Source: Chloroflexota bacterium
Lineage (GTDB): Bacteria; Chloroflexota; Anaerolineae; Promineifilales; Promineifilaceae
Assembly (NCBI GenBank): GCA_020353135.1
Contig: CP070688.1
Location: 1,231,932-1,237,212 of the forward strand
Direction of reading: 5' to 3'
Length of the DNA: 5,281 nt
A program made the translations under genes and the position numbers. Under the pieces are notes generated by a model. It made no database searches. It worked only from the letters and a program-made list of their open reading frames with translations, and was not told the origin of the DNA. Positions 1 through 5,281 of the stretch are shown here, in pieces. Position 1 is the first letter of the stretch, and each line of letters opens with the position of its first letter.

Positions 1-1
1 G

Positions 2-109
2 ACGGAGCAGATCGGCCAGGCCGGCCTGGCTGCCTGGGAGGCAGCCGAGAAGTGGGTGGAGGAAAATAGGGGCCAACCAGTCAAGATTCCGGCCGGACCC
101 CCAGAGTAA
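2..109 (+). CDS. 3' end of an unidentified gene (C-terminal 35 residues)
   Basis: An open frame enters from the left edge and ends at TAA 107-109. The visible tail begins TEQIGQAGLAAWEAAEKWVEE and ends PVKIPAGPPE. It reads as an amphipathic, Ala/Glu-rich helix followed by a short Pro/Gly-rich end. The other two forward frames do not read as protein here; the frame starting at base 1 stops at 67-69. It converges on the minus-strand propeller gene, with only 25 bases between the two stop codons and no clear hairpin plus T-run in that gap. I do not recognise the family. A C-terminal helix of a solute-binding or other soluble protein is possible, but too little is visible to assign a function. 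Confidence 0.6.
   Translation, partial: TEQIGQAGLAAWEAAEKWVEENRGQPVKIPAGPPE
15..46. repeat. two overlapping inverted repeats inside the end of the first gene
   Basis: Bases 15-30 form a perfect 16-base palindrome (GCCAGGCC followed by its reverse complement GGCCTGGC). Bases 28-34 (GGCTGCC) pair perfectly with 40-46 (GGCAGCC) around the five-base loop TGGGA. The two structures share bases 28-30, so in RNA they would compete. They lie in coding sequence (Gly-Gln-Ala-Gly-Leu-Ala-Ala), and no T-run follows, so this is not a canonical terminator. GGCC-rich words are common in this DNA, so chance is a real possibility. Confidence 0.5.
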
Positions 110-134
110 CCGTGGTTCTGGTCCTATCTCTAGC

Positions 135-1187
135 TCACGAGGGAACCGGCACACGCGCAATGTGCTCGTCTTCCAGACTGCCTACGTAAACCATGCCCTC
201 GTGCTCCACAGCGCCGCTGGTTATACCCACCTTACCCGTGGCATCTTGCAAATTGTGTACCACCTGGCCATCACTGTCCAGCGCCAAAACGATGCCATGG
301 CGCTCAGGCTTGGGCTGAATGGCGTCCGGCAGGCGATAGAGAATCTTGCGGACGAACGGCCGTCCCGCGGTATTATCCACGATCGATTTGCGAGTTGAGG
401 ACAAGGCAAGCCAGAACAGACCCTGCCCATTACCGTGCAAATTGTCGGGGAATCCTGGTAGATTGTCTACGAAGATCTCCGCCTGTCCCGCCTTCGGTCC
501 GCTCAGCCAGACGCGCTGAAGCCGGTAGCGACTCGTCTCGGCCAGCAGCAGAAAAGTCTGATCGGGACTGATGGCGACGCCATTCGCGAAATGAACGCCA
601 TCCAACACCAGCCGCGTTTCGCCGCTATCCGGATCATAGGCCAGCAACCGGCCGTTGGCCCTGCTCTCTATGATGTCGCCGACATAATCGGACAGCGGGA
701 AGCGGTCAGAACTCTCGCTGAAATACACGGTACCGTCGGCGGCTACGTCCAGATGGTTGGTGAATTTCAAGGCTCGCCCCTCGAAACGGTCAACCAAAAC
801 GCTGATCTCCCCTTGCGCATTGACCGACAGAAGTCCTTTATCCGCGTCTGCGATCAGCAGATTGTCATCGGCGTCAAAAGCCAGCCCCAAAGGACGGCCA
901 CCCGTCGATACGATGTTCTCCAGGCGACTGCCGTCACCTTGCATTCTCACAATCTGCCCATTCTCCAAGCCAGCGTATAGCCAACCCTGGCTGTCAACAA
1001 TGACATCTTCCGGACCATGGCCCCCCGTCGCCAGAAGCTCAGCTTTAGCCAGGTTCTGGTTGGACTGGTATACCCCTTTGAGTTTCGGCGCGCTCGGCGG
1101 CTTCCACTTCGCGGGTCTCACCGGCACCGGCCAGAAAAGCAAATACAGCAGAACTATCCCAATGACGATCACAAGAAACATCAGCAT
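135..1187 (-). CDS. membrane-anchored strictosidine synthase-like / SMP-30-gluconolactonase-type beta-propeller protein
   Basis: A 350-residue protein. Residues about 2-23 are one hydrophobic helix (FLVIVIGIVLLYLLF), probably an N-terminal anchor that leaves the rest outside the cell. The rest matches the strictosidine synthase-like propeller family (plant strictosidine synthase, animal APMAP, bacterial SMP-30-type lactonases). Landmarks are HLDVAADGTVYFSESS at about 145-160, GRLLAYDP at about 179-186, FANGVAISPD at about 200-209 and LPGFPDNL at about 243-250. These are the family's usual blade motifs in the usual order. Members are hydrolases or lactonases of esters, lactones or organophosphates, but the substrate cannot be read from sequence, and Pictet-Spengler chemistry is not implied. 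The ATG at 1187 is chosen because AAGGAG lies nine bases upstream. An in-frame TTG at 1223 would add 12 polar residues but lies inside a stem-loop. The gene appears to be its own transcription unit. Confidence 0.9.
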   Translation of the reverse strand: MLMFLVIVIGIVLLYLLFWPVPVRPAKWKPPSAPKLKGVYQSNQNLAKAELLATGGHGPEDVIVDSQGWLYAGLENGQIVRMQGDGSRLENIVSTGGRPLGLAFDADDNLLIADADKGLLSVNAQGEISVLVDRFEGRALKFTNHLDVAADGTVYFSESSDRFPLSDYVGDIIESRANGRLLAYDPDSGETRLVLDGVHFANGVAISPDQTFLLLAETSRYRLQRVWLSGPKAGQAEIFVDNLPGFPDNLHGNGQGLFWLALSSTRKSIVDNTAGRPFVRKILYRLPDAIQPKPERHGIVLALDSDGQVVHNLQDATGKVGITSGAVEHEGMVYVGSLEDEHIARVPVPS

Positions 1188-1196
1188 GTTACCCCA

Positions 1197-1202
1197 CTCC
1201 TT
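1197..1202 (-). promoter_or_regulatory. Shine-Dalgarno site that sets the propeller gene start
   Basis: The minus strand reads AAGGAG here, then nine bases (TGGGGTAAC), then ATG at 1187-1185. This near-consensus site at good spacing rules in favour of the internal ATG over the upstream TTG at 1223. Confidence 0.8.
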
Positions 1203-1247
1203 GAACGCAGAGCGACGCCCCAATCACAATGATTCGCTAATGCGTTC
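1203..1247 (-). promoter_or_regulatory. imperfect long stem-loop abutting the ribosome binding site
   Basis: Three nested inverted repeats share one axis. GAACGCA (1203-1209) pairs with TGCGTTC (1241-1247). AGCG (1211-1214) pairs with CGCT (1235-1238). AATCA (1222-1226) pairs with TGATT (1230-1234) around a three-base loop. That gives 16 base pairs, interrupted by a small internal loop and a seven-base bulge (1215-1221). On the minus-strand transcript it would lie in the 5' leader of the propeller gene and end exactly where AAGGAG begins. It may stabilise the mRNA or tune ribosome access, or the DNA form may be an operator. The pairing is seen directly; the function is inferred. Confidence 0.45.
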
Positions 1248-1322
1248 GATAAAGGTGAACCGTCACGAGCCTCGCGGTAATTGTGGCAGCTGCTTTGCGC
1301 TGATTGGGTTCAACCGAGCCGA

Positions 1323-1943
1323 TTATTCTGTTTCCAGGTCGTGCCCCAGAAGTTCTTGCTCCAACTGTACCACAAATCGCTCATAAGCCGCGAGGCGTGT
1401 TGCGGCCGCCCGGCGGGCGGGCTCGGTGTGCATGCTCTCGACTGCCCGTCTCTGCCAATCGACCGATTGCAGATCGTCAAGCAGTTGTTCCGTGGTAAGG
1501 GACGCATCGCCAGCCAGGATCATGCCCGTGAAGTGAATGACGGCCGTCAGCCCCAATTTGCTCAATTTGTCGGCGTCCCAAAGGACCATCGATTCCAGGT
1601 TAGCCAGTGGCTCGTCACGCCACAAACCCTGATGCTCGGCGATGGCCCGGACGACGGCCGGGATCTTGTCGGGGGGAAAATCGGTTTGAGCCAGGAATTC
1701 GGCCGCGAACGCGGCGCCGGTTTGAGCGTGCTCTTCTCCATCGCGCTTGGAGACATCGTGCAGCCAGGCGGCCGCTTCGGCGATCTCTTCGTCGGCGCCG
1801 GTCAGGCGAGCCAGCTTTTTGGCCAGGGTGACGACGGCTCGGACGTGCTCCAATCGGTAGTTGAATCTATCGGCGGCGCCATTCTCAGCCTCGGCCGCCT
1901 CACGCATGGCTTGACGGACGGCCGGGCGCCACTCAGGCGCCAT
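1323..1943 (-). CDS. HD-domain phosphohydrolase, second gene of a two-gene unit
   Basis: A 206-residue soluble protein. It carries the metal-binding pattern of the HD superfamily: His33 in RLEHV, His62-Asp63 in AWLHDVSK, His72 in EEHAQTG, His104 in AEHQG, and Asp123/Asp125 in LWDADKL. The spacing and the C-terminal part (about 169-200, ESMHTEPARRAAATRLAAYERF) resemble the YedJ-like single-domain HD proteins. HD enzymes hydrolyse phosphate esters of nucleotides and related molecules with divalent metals; the substrate here is unknown. The ATG at 1943 is preferred: it overlaps the end of the upstream membrane-protein gene by 11 bases and has AAGG nine bases upstream and GGAG closer in. A TTG at 1985 would add an unconvincing Cys-rich 14-residue leader. 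The overlap implies translational coupling, so the HD enzyme probably acts with, or on a signal linked to, the membrane partner. It ends at TAA 1325-1323. Confidence 0.88.
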   Translation of the reverse strand: MAPEWRPAVRQAMREAAEAENGAADRFNYRLEHVRAVVTLAKKLARLTGADEEIAEAAAWLHDVSKRDGEEHAQTGAAFAAEFLAQTDFPPDKIPAVVRAIAEHQGLWRDEPLANLESMVLWDADKLSKLGLTAVIHFTGMILAGDASLTTEQLLDDLQSVDWQRRAVESMHTEPARRAAATRLAAYERFVVQLEQELLGHDLETE

Positions 1944-2532
1944 CTTCTCCAGCCTTGTCGCGCAGCAAATACCAGTACAAGCCAATCAAGTCCACGGCGT
2001 ATATCAGGCCGACGAAGCCGGCCAGTATCCACAGCCAGGTATTCGTGTTGCTCAACAAGGCCAGGCCGGCGAAGACCATCGTCGCGCCCACGGCCGCCCC
2101 GCCCAAGATCGTCACCTGCAAGGCCATCAGAAAGGAAACGCTCCAGGGCTTGAATTTGACCGGCAGGGTACTCTGGCGCCAGCGAAAGGCGCCGTCCAAG
2201 GGCAGGTCGTCCAGATTGTGAACGTAGTAATCCTTTATCTGGTTCATGGCCTGGACGCTATCGTACCAGGCCTGGCGCAGCCGAACCAACTGCAACAGCG
2301 TGATCCCCGCATTCAGGCTCAATAGGGCGAATAAGATGGCGAAGGCCAGGAATATAAATTGGGTCTGTAATAAGTCGGTTCGCAGGCCGAGCATGGCCGC
2401 CAGAAAGCTACCGACGGTCAAGACGTACATCGTCGAGACCTTGGCCCGGTCCTCGTTGGTCTGAAATGCCGTTTGCGCGATGTACTCAAACTCGGCCGCT
2501 AAGATCGAATCGGCCTTCAGATCGCCACTCAT
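1933..2532 (-). CDS. four-helix membrane protein coupled to the HD phosphohydrolase
   Basis: A 199-residue protein I cannot name. An amphipathic N-terminal helix (about 5-32, with EYIAQTAFQTNEDRAKVS) leads into four predicted membrane segments at about 33-50, 58-82, 133-160 and 166-190. Between segments 2 and 3 is a charged stretch of about 45 residues (RLRQAWYDSVQAMNQIKDYY...) that should be cytoplasmic by the positive-inside rule. Both termini would then be inside. ATG at 2532 is supported by a strong AGAGGAGG site (2539-2546) six bases upstream. Its stop lies inside the HD gene, an 11-base overlap. The layout of an N-terminal amphipathic helix, membrane hairpins and a cytoplasmic helical linker is loosely like SLATT or Pycsar-type membrane effectors. 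No diagnostic motif proves that, and a plain membrane partner of an HD enzyme is equally possible. Confidence 0.85.
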   Translation of the reverse strand: MSGDLKADSILAAEFEYIAQTAFQTNEDRAKVSTMYVLTVGSFLAAMLGLRTDLLQTQFIFLAFAILFALLSLNAGITLLQLVRLRQAWYDSVQAMNQIKDYYVHNLDDLPLDGAFRWRQSTLPVKFKPWSVSFLMALQVTILGGAAVGATMVFAGLALLSNTNTWLWILAGFVGLIYAVDLIGLYWYLLRDKAGEDGA

Positions 2533-2560
2533 GGCAACCCTCCTCTAGAAATCGGACGCT

Positions 2561-2588
2561 GATTTACACAGATTTCACGGATTTATAC
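2561..2588. repeat. degenerate GATTT-led short tandem repeat
   Basis: Three head-to-tail units start with GATTT at 2561, 2571 and 2580: GATTTACACA, GATTTCACG and GATTTATAC, a period of 9-10 bases. The run lies in the AT-richer intergenic stretch just upstream of the membrane-protein gene. Similar GATTT/CACGG-type short repeats are scattered between genes in many environmental bacterial genomes. Whether this copy is one of a family cannot be judged from one window. Confidence 0.5.
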
Positions 2589-2613
2589 TGTCTCATCTGG
2601 CGATTTTGGTCAT
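2582..2613 (-). promoter_or_regulatory. weak promoter candidate for the membrane protein / HD unit
   Basis: On the minus strand TATAAA (2582-2587) could be a -10 element. The best upstream match is ATGACC (2608-2613), four of six bases of the -35 consensus, but the 20-base spacing is long. It sits inside the GATTT repeat and would give a leader of about 40 bases. It is the best candidate in the 169-base gap between this unit and the penicillin-binding protein gene, but it is not strong. Confidence 0.25.
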
Positions 2614-2625
2614 TTCCGGTTAGCT

Positions 2626-2641
2626 GCCCACAACTGTGGGC
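2626..2641. other. short GC-rich hairpin between two genes
   Basis: GCCCACA (2626-2632) is followed after two bases by its exact reverse complement TGTGGGC (2635-2641). In RNA this gives at least six pairs with a four-base loop. It lies about 60 bases past the stop codon of the penicillin-binding protein gene. A role in ending or protecting that transcript is possible, but no T-run follows on either strand, so it is not called an intrinsic terminator. Confidence 0.45.
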
Positions 2642-2685
2642 CGACTATGGAATGTTATCGGCTAACGAACACCTGGCAAATTCGC

Positions 2686-2706
2686 TATTGGTTATTGGCT
2701 ATTAGT
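2686..2706. repeat. heptamer tandem repeat overlapping a stop codon
   Basis: Three seven-base units follow without gaps: TATTGGT (2686-2692), TATTGGC (2693-2699) and TATTAGT (2700-2706). Read on the minus strand they are ACTAATA, GCCAATA and ACCAATA. The third unit contains the TAA stop (2704-2702) of the penicillin-binding protein gene. Heptamer short tandem repeats of this general kind (STRR) are known from filamentous cyanobacteria; here only the form is similar. Confidence 0.6.
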
Positions 2707-4939
2707 TGTTAATCGTTTCCCAGGGGTACGGCCGGACCGGCGTGATGTCGTAGTAGGACTCGACGACGCGGCGGAAGACCGGCGCGGCCACTTCGGAGCC
2801 CTCGCCAGAGTGCTCGATCATGACCACGATGGCCAGCTCCGGGCCCTCGGTCAATGTCCCATCGGCGGCTGTATAGGGCTCGGCCGGCGCGTAACCGGCG
2901 AACCAGGCATGAGAGTTGTCGACCACCGTTTCGGCCGTGCCCGTCTTGCCGGCCACCGGCACGGGAAGATCCTCGAATTGATAAGCGGCCGTGCCCCAGG
3001 CGCCGCTGGCCACATCCCGCAGGCTCTGGCGCATGACATCCAACTCCGAGGGCGCCAGCGGCAATTGGCCCTGGGCCTCGACCGGCCAGGGCTCTTCCGG
3101 CGCGCCGCCCGCGGCGCCAATGCGGTCGACAACGTACGGGCGGTACAGGGTGCCGCCGTTGGCCACCGCGGCGATGATCCGGGCCATCTGCAAGGGCGTC
3201 ACCAGGACGAAGCCCTGGCCTATGGCCATGTTGACCGAATCGCCCGGCACCCAGCCCTCGCCGACGTTCTCCAATTTCCAATCCGGATCGGGGATGAGGC
3301 CGCCATTCTCTGGCAGGCCTTCGATGCCGGTCGCGGCATCCAGGCCGAATTCCCTGGCCGTACTGGGTAGGATGAACGGATCGACCTGGTCGAGATTGAG
3401 GCCCACATCGTAGAAGCAGGAGTTGCAGGAGACGACCAGCGCCTGGCGCAGCGGTATCGTGCCATGGCCGCCTTCCAACCAATCGTACTTGACGAAGGAG
3501 TCGCCCAGCCGGTTCCAGCTGCCGGTGCTTGTATAACGCGTGTCTGGCGTATAGAGGCCGCTGTTGAGTCCGGCCGTGAAAGTCACCAATTTGAAGGTCG
3601 AGCCGGCCGGATATTCACCCTGGGTAACCCGGTTGACCAGCGGCCGGCCGGGATCGTTGAGCACCCGCAGCAATTCCGTATCGGCGTTCAGGCGCAAGGC
3701 GTCGAAGACGTTGGGGTCGTAATCGGGATAGCTGGCCATGGCCCGCACGGCGCCAGTATTGGCATCCAGCGCCACCACCGATCCGGCCGCGGCCAGGGGA
3801 TGGGTCTCAATGGCATCGGCCAACGCCTGCTCCACGGCGGCCTGGAATTGGTCGTCTATAGTCGAATAAATGGCCCGCGACTGTTTTGGTTCGCTTTCCT
3901 GGACGGTGCTAATGTGTTCTCCGCCTGGACCGACGATGCTCAAGATGCCGCCGCGGGTGCCACTCAGGTATTCTTCGCCCCACGCTTCGACGCCGGCCAG
4001 GCCGACTTTCTCGTCGCCCCGATAGCCCAGTCCCTTGTAGCGGTCGAGGCTTTCGGCCGGGATATAACCGGTATAGCCGACGATGTGCGGGGCGATGCCG
4101 GCCTCAGAATACAAGCGGGTCAGCCGGTCCTCGGTCACCAGGCCCTTGCCTATATAGGGCTGCAGCAGGTTGAAATTCTGCTCCATCGTCTGTCCGGTGA
4201 TATCGCCGATAGGCACATACCAGTCAGGCAATGAGGCGGCGTAGAGGAACTCGATGTCTTCAGGCGTCATGCCCAGCACCTGGCTGAGGGCGTCCAGCAA
4301 GCCCGGTTCATCCTCGATTTGGCCGGGAATCACGCCCAGGGTGATGATCGCCCCTTGAAAGGCCAGGGCGTCGCCGTCTATGTCGTAGATATTGGCCCGG
4401 GCCGGGATTCGGTGCTCCATGAACAGGCGCTGCTCGCCTTCCAATTCGGGTAGAATCAGGCTTTCGTCCCAGACGACGCCCCAGCGGCCATCGCTGAAAA
4501 CCAGGTCCATGGTGTGATCGCGGTTGATCTGGCCGACGGCGGCCGTGTCCCAGGTGACTCGGGCGCCAAATTCAGCGCGCTCGCCCTCTTGCCGGGCCGA
4601 CAAAGGCTGGGCGTGCACCGCCAACACCGTGGCCGCCTCCATCATCTCCTCGTAAAAGGTGACGAAGGTGCGGCTATCTACCAGGGCCTGGCTCTGGGGC
4701 GACAGCAAGCTGTACATGCCCAGGTAATCTTTGCCCTCCCAGGCCCGGAAAAAAGCCAGCCCAATGCCTTCCGCGCCGCCGGGAATGGAAGTGGCCGTCG
4801 ATTCCGGCGTGGCCGTGGGCAGCGGGGTGAGGGTCACCTCGACGTAAGAATCCTCAACGGGCGGCGGGACCGGGGCTGCTTCGCTGCAGGCGACCAGTAG
4901 CAAAAAAATTGCCAGCAAGAGGATGTGCTGGAACTTCAC
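2702..4939 (-). CDS. class B penicillin-binding protein, lipoprotein with MecA-type N-terminal domain
   Basis: A 745-residue D,D-transpeptidase that cross-links peptidoglycan outside the membrane. A lipoprotein signal (KFQHILLLAIFLLLVAC) puts the lipidated cysteine at residue 18. A Thr/Pro-rich spacer runs from about 35 to 53. Residues about 56-165 match the MecA_N/NTF2-like domain, including the WGVVWDESLILPEL hallmark. A dimerisation region covers about 175-345, where the usual RGxIxDRxG is altered to ARANIYDIDG. The transpeptidase domain (about 385-735) keeps all three active-site motifs: STFK (Ser447, Lys450), SCN (504-506) and KTG (665-667, in AGKTGTAE). The architecture matches B. subtilis PBP3 and S. 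aureus PBP2a. Such proteins are often low-affinity for beta-lactams, but resistance is not shown here. GTG at 4939 is chosen because it starts the signal peptide directly and has AGGGTGG about 11 bases upstream. An in-frame GTG at 4954 would add five residues and has no clear ribosome site. Confidence 0.93.
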   Translation of the reverse strand: MKFQHILLLAIFLLLVACSEAAPVPPPVEDSYVEVTLTPLPTATPESTATSIPGGAEGIGLAFFRAWEGKDYLGMYSLLSPQSQALVDSRTFVTFYEEMMEAATVLAVHAQPLSARQEGERAEFGARVTWDTAAVGQINRDHTMDLVFSDGRWGVVWDESLILPELEGEQRLFMEHRIPARANIYDIDGDALAFQGAIITLGVIPGQIEDEPGLLDALSQVLGMTPEDIEFLYAASLPDWYVPIGDITGQTMEQNFNLLQPYIGKGLVTEDRLTRLYSEAGIAPHIVGYTGYIPAESLDRYKGLGYRGDEKVGLAGVEAWGEEYLSGTRGGILSIVGPGGEHISTVQESEPKQSRAIYSTIDDQFQAAVEQALADAIETHPLAAAGSVVALDANTGAVRAMASYPDYDPNVFDALRLNADTELLRVLNDPGRPLVNRVTQGEYPAGSTFKLVTFTAGLNSGLYTPDTRYTSTGSWNRLGDSFVKYDWLEGGHGTIPLRQALVVSCNSCFYDVGLNLDQVDPFILPSTAREFGLDAATGIEGLPENGGLIPDPDWKLENVGEGWVPGDSVNMAIGQGFVLVTPLQMARIIAAVANGGTLYRPYVVDRIGAAGGAPEEPWPVEAQGQLPLAPSELDVMRQSLRDVASGAWGTAAYQFEDLPVPVAGKTGTAETVVDNSHAWFAGYAPAEPYTAADGTLTEGPELAIVVMIEHSGEGSEVAAPVFRRVVESYYDITPVRPYPWETINN

Positions 4940-5002
4940 GAGAGAGTTAACCACCCTGAAACAGAACAGGTAAATGCGTCGGCCATGCTTTTCACCGGCC
5001 GA

Positions 5003-5032
5003 ATTATAGCTGTCGTCGTCACTTCATGACCA
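5003..5032 (-). promoter_or_regulatory. promoter candidate for the penicillin-binding protein gene
   Basis: The minus strand carries a perfect -10 hexamer TATAAT (5008-5003). Eighteen bases upstream is TGGTCA (5032-5027), four of six matches to the -35 consensus. Transcription would begin near 4996, giving a leader of about 40-60 bases before the GTG start. This is a housekeeping-sigma type match judged by eye. Confidence 0.5.
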
Positions 5033-5091
5033 GTTAACGGCCGGCGATTCTAAGGCATTGGCAATAGAGCCCTAATATTTGTGTAAGATTT

Positions 5092-5108
5092 TGCGGGTAT
5101 AATCCGCA
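5092..5108 (+). promoter_or_regulatory. -10 element framed by an inverted repeat, upstream of the right-hand lipoprotein gene
   Basis: A perfect TATAAT lies at 5098-5103, 84 bases before the GTG start of the plus-strand lipoprotein gene. It is flanked by TGCGG (5092-5096) and CCGCA (5104-5108), five-base arms exactly symmetric around it. No good -35 hexamer sits 16-18 bases upstream, where the sequence is AT-rich. That could mean an activator-dependent or otherwise controlled promoter, with the inverted repeat as an operator half-site pair. The sequence match is direct; the regulation is inferred. Confidence 0.5.
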
Positions 5109-5126
5109 TTATTCCTGGCTCTTAGG

Positions 5127-5148
5127 CAGGTTTGCAGTACAAACCCTG
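5127..5148 (+). promoter_or_regulatory. leader hairpin of the right-hand lipoprotein gene
   Basis: CAGGTTTG (5127-5134) pairs with CAAACCCTG (5140-5148) around the loop CAGTA. This gives eight base pairs with one bulged C. It would form about 17-20 bases into the transcript from the TATAAT promoter. No T-run follows, so it is a leader structure of unknown role, not a terminator. Confidence 0.4.
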
Positions 5149-5187
5149 GCAACGGTCGTCAGTCGATAAACAGCGAGGATCCAGACA

Positions 5188-5281
5188 GTGCTCGATAAAA
5201 TCACCCTGAAATCACGGAAGTATGGCCTTGTTATGGCCTTGTTGGCCGTTACCGCCCTCTTGCTGGCGGCTTGCGGTTCAA
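5188..5281 (+). CDS. 5' end of a lipoprotein gene, cut by the window edge
   Basis: The first 31 codons are visible. GTG at 5188 is supported by GAGGA (5175-5179) with an eight-base spacer. The peptide has a basic start (LDKITLKSRKYG), a hydrophobic core (LVMALLAVTALLL) and the lipobox LAAC with Cys29, followed by Gly-Ser. This is a classical type II lipoprotein signal, so the mature protein is lipid-anchored on the outer face of the membrane. Signals of this shape, ending AACGS, are typical of ABC-transporter solute-binding lipoproteins, which is the likeliest identity, but the functional part lies beyond the window. It is transcribed divergently from the penicillin-binding protein gene, with about 250 bases between the starts. 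Confidence 0.8.
   Translation, partial: MLDKITLKSRKYGLVMALLAVTALLLAACGS

Noticed and set aside
1188..1223. TTG start at 1223 for the propeller protein
   Set aside because: It sits inside the stem-loop and lacks a ribosome site, whereas ATG at 1187 has AAGGAG nine bases upstream and starts directly at the hydrophobic anchor.
1944..1985. TTG start at 1985 for the HD protein
   Set aside because: The extra residues (ACTGICCATRLEK) look like read-through of the overlapping gene; ATG at 1943 fits the short coupled overlap.
1281..2153. Long plus-strand open frame (290 codons) opposite the HD and membrane-protein genes
   Set aside because: It is Arg/Ser/Pro-rich towards its end, spans two well-supported minus-strand genes and their junction, and shows no family motif. 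It is a shadow of GC-rich coding DNA.
1323..2532. Calling the pair a complete Pycsar or CBASS defence system
   Set aside because: No nucleotide cyclase or CD-NTase is present, and the membrane protein has no diagnostic motif I can name; only the general architecture is similar.
2626..2641. Intrinsic terminator for the penicillin-binding protein gene
   Set aside because: The stem is convincing but no T-run follows on the relevant strand, so it is listed only as a hairpin.
2686..2706. CRISPR or other spacer-repeat array
   Set aside because: The heptamers are contiguous with no spacers, and there are only three units.
3464..4234. Plus-strand open frame (256 codons) opposite the penicillin-binding protein gene
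   Set aside because: It lies wholly inside a gene with intact catalytic motifs, is Gly/Gln/His-rich, and has no recognisable domain. The same holds for 2810-3370 on the plus strand and for the alternative minus-strand frame 2709-3482, which is Arg/Gly-rich.
5058..5063. TTGGCA as the -35 of the TATAAT at 5098
   Set aside because: It is 34 bases from the -10 hexamer, far beyond a workable spacer.

Overview
The window is GC-rich, compact bacterial DNA in which GGCC/CGGCC-type words recur. The best guess for the host is a Chloroflexota (Anaerolineae-like) bacterium. This rests on the Thr/Pro-rich spacer (TPLPTATPESTATS) after the lipoprotein signal of the penicillin-binding protein, on a second lipoprotein start at the right edge, and on base composition. 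It is an inference from style, not from a marker gene.

Layout, left to right. (1) The last 35 codons of an unidentified plus-strand gene (ends 109), containing two overlapping inverted repeats. (2) A convergent minus-strand gene (135-1187) for a membrane-anchored six-bladed beta-propeller of the strictosidine synthase / SMP-30-gluconolactonase group. Its start is fixed by a strong Shine-Dalgarno site, which directly abuts an imperfect stem-loop (1203-1247). (3) A two-gene minus-strand unit, 2532 down to 1323: a small four-helix membrane protein followed, with an 11-base overlap, by an HD-domain phosphohydrolase. (4) A repeat-bearing intergenic stretch (2533-2701) with a degenerate GATTT repeat, a GC hairpin and a heptamer repeat that runs into the stop codon of the next gene. 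(5) A large minus-strand class B penicillin-binding protein lipoprotein with a MecA-type N-terminal domain (2702-4939). (6) A divergent intergenic region (about 4940-5187) with a promoter candidate facing each way. (7) The first 31 codons of a plus-strand lipoprotein gene cut by the window end.

How the genes fit together. The penicillin-binding protein is a cell-wall cross-linking enzyme tethered outside the membrane. The propeller protein also probably sits outside the membrane on an N-terminal anchor. The membrane protein and HD enzyme are very likely co-transcribed and translationally coupled, so they probably work together. Pairing a small multi-helix membrane protein with an HD phosphohydrolase loosely recalls nucleotide-signalling or effector modules, but no nucleotide cyclase or CD-NTase lies in this window. 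That pair is the most plausible candidate for something undescribed. No RNA genes, insertion sequences or CRISPR arrays were found.
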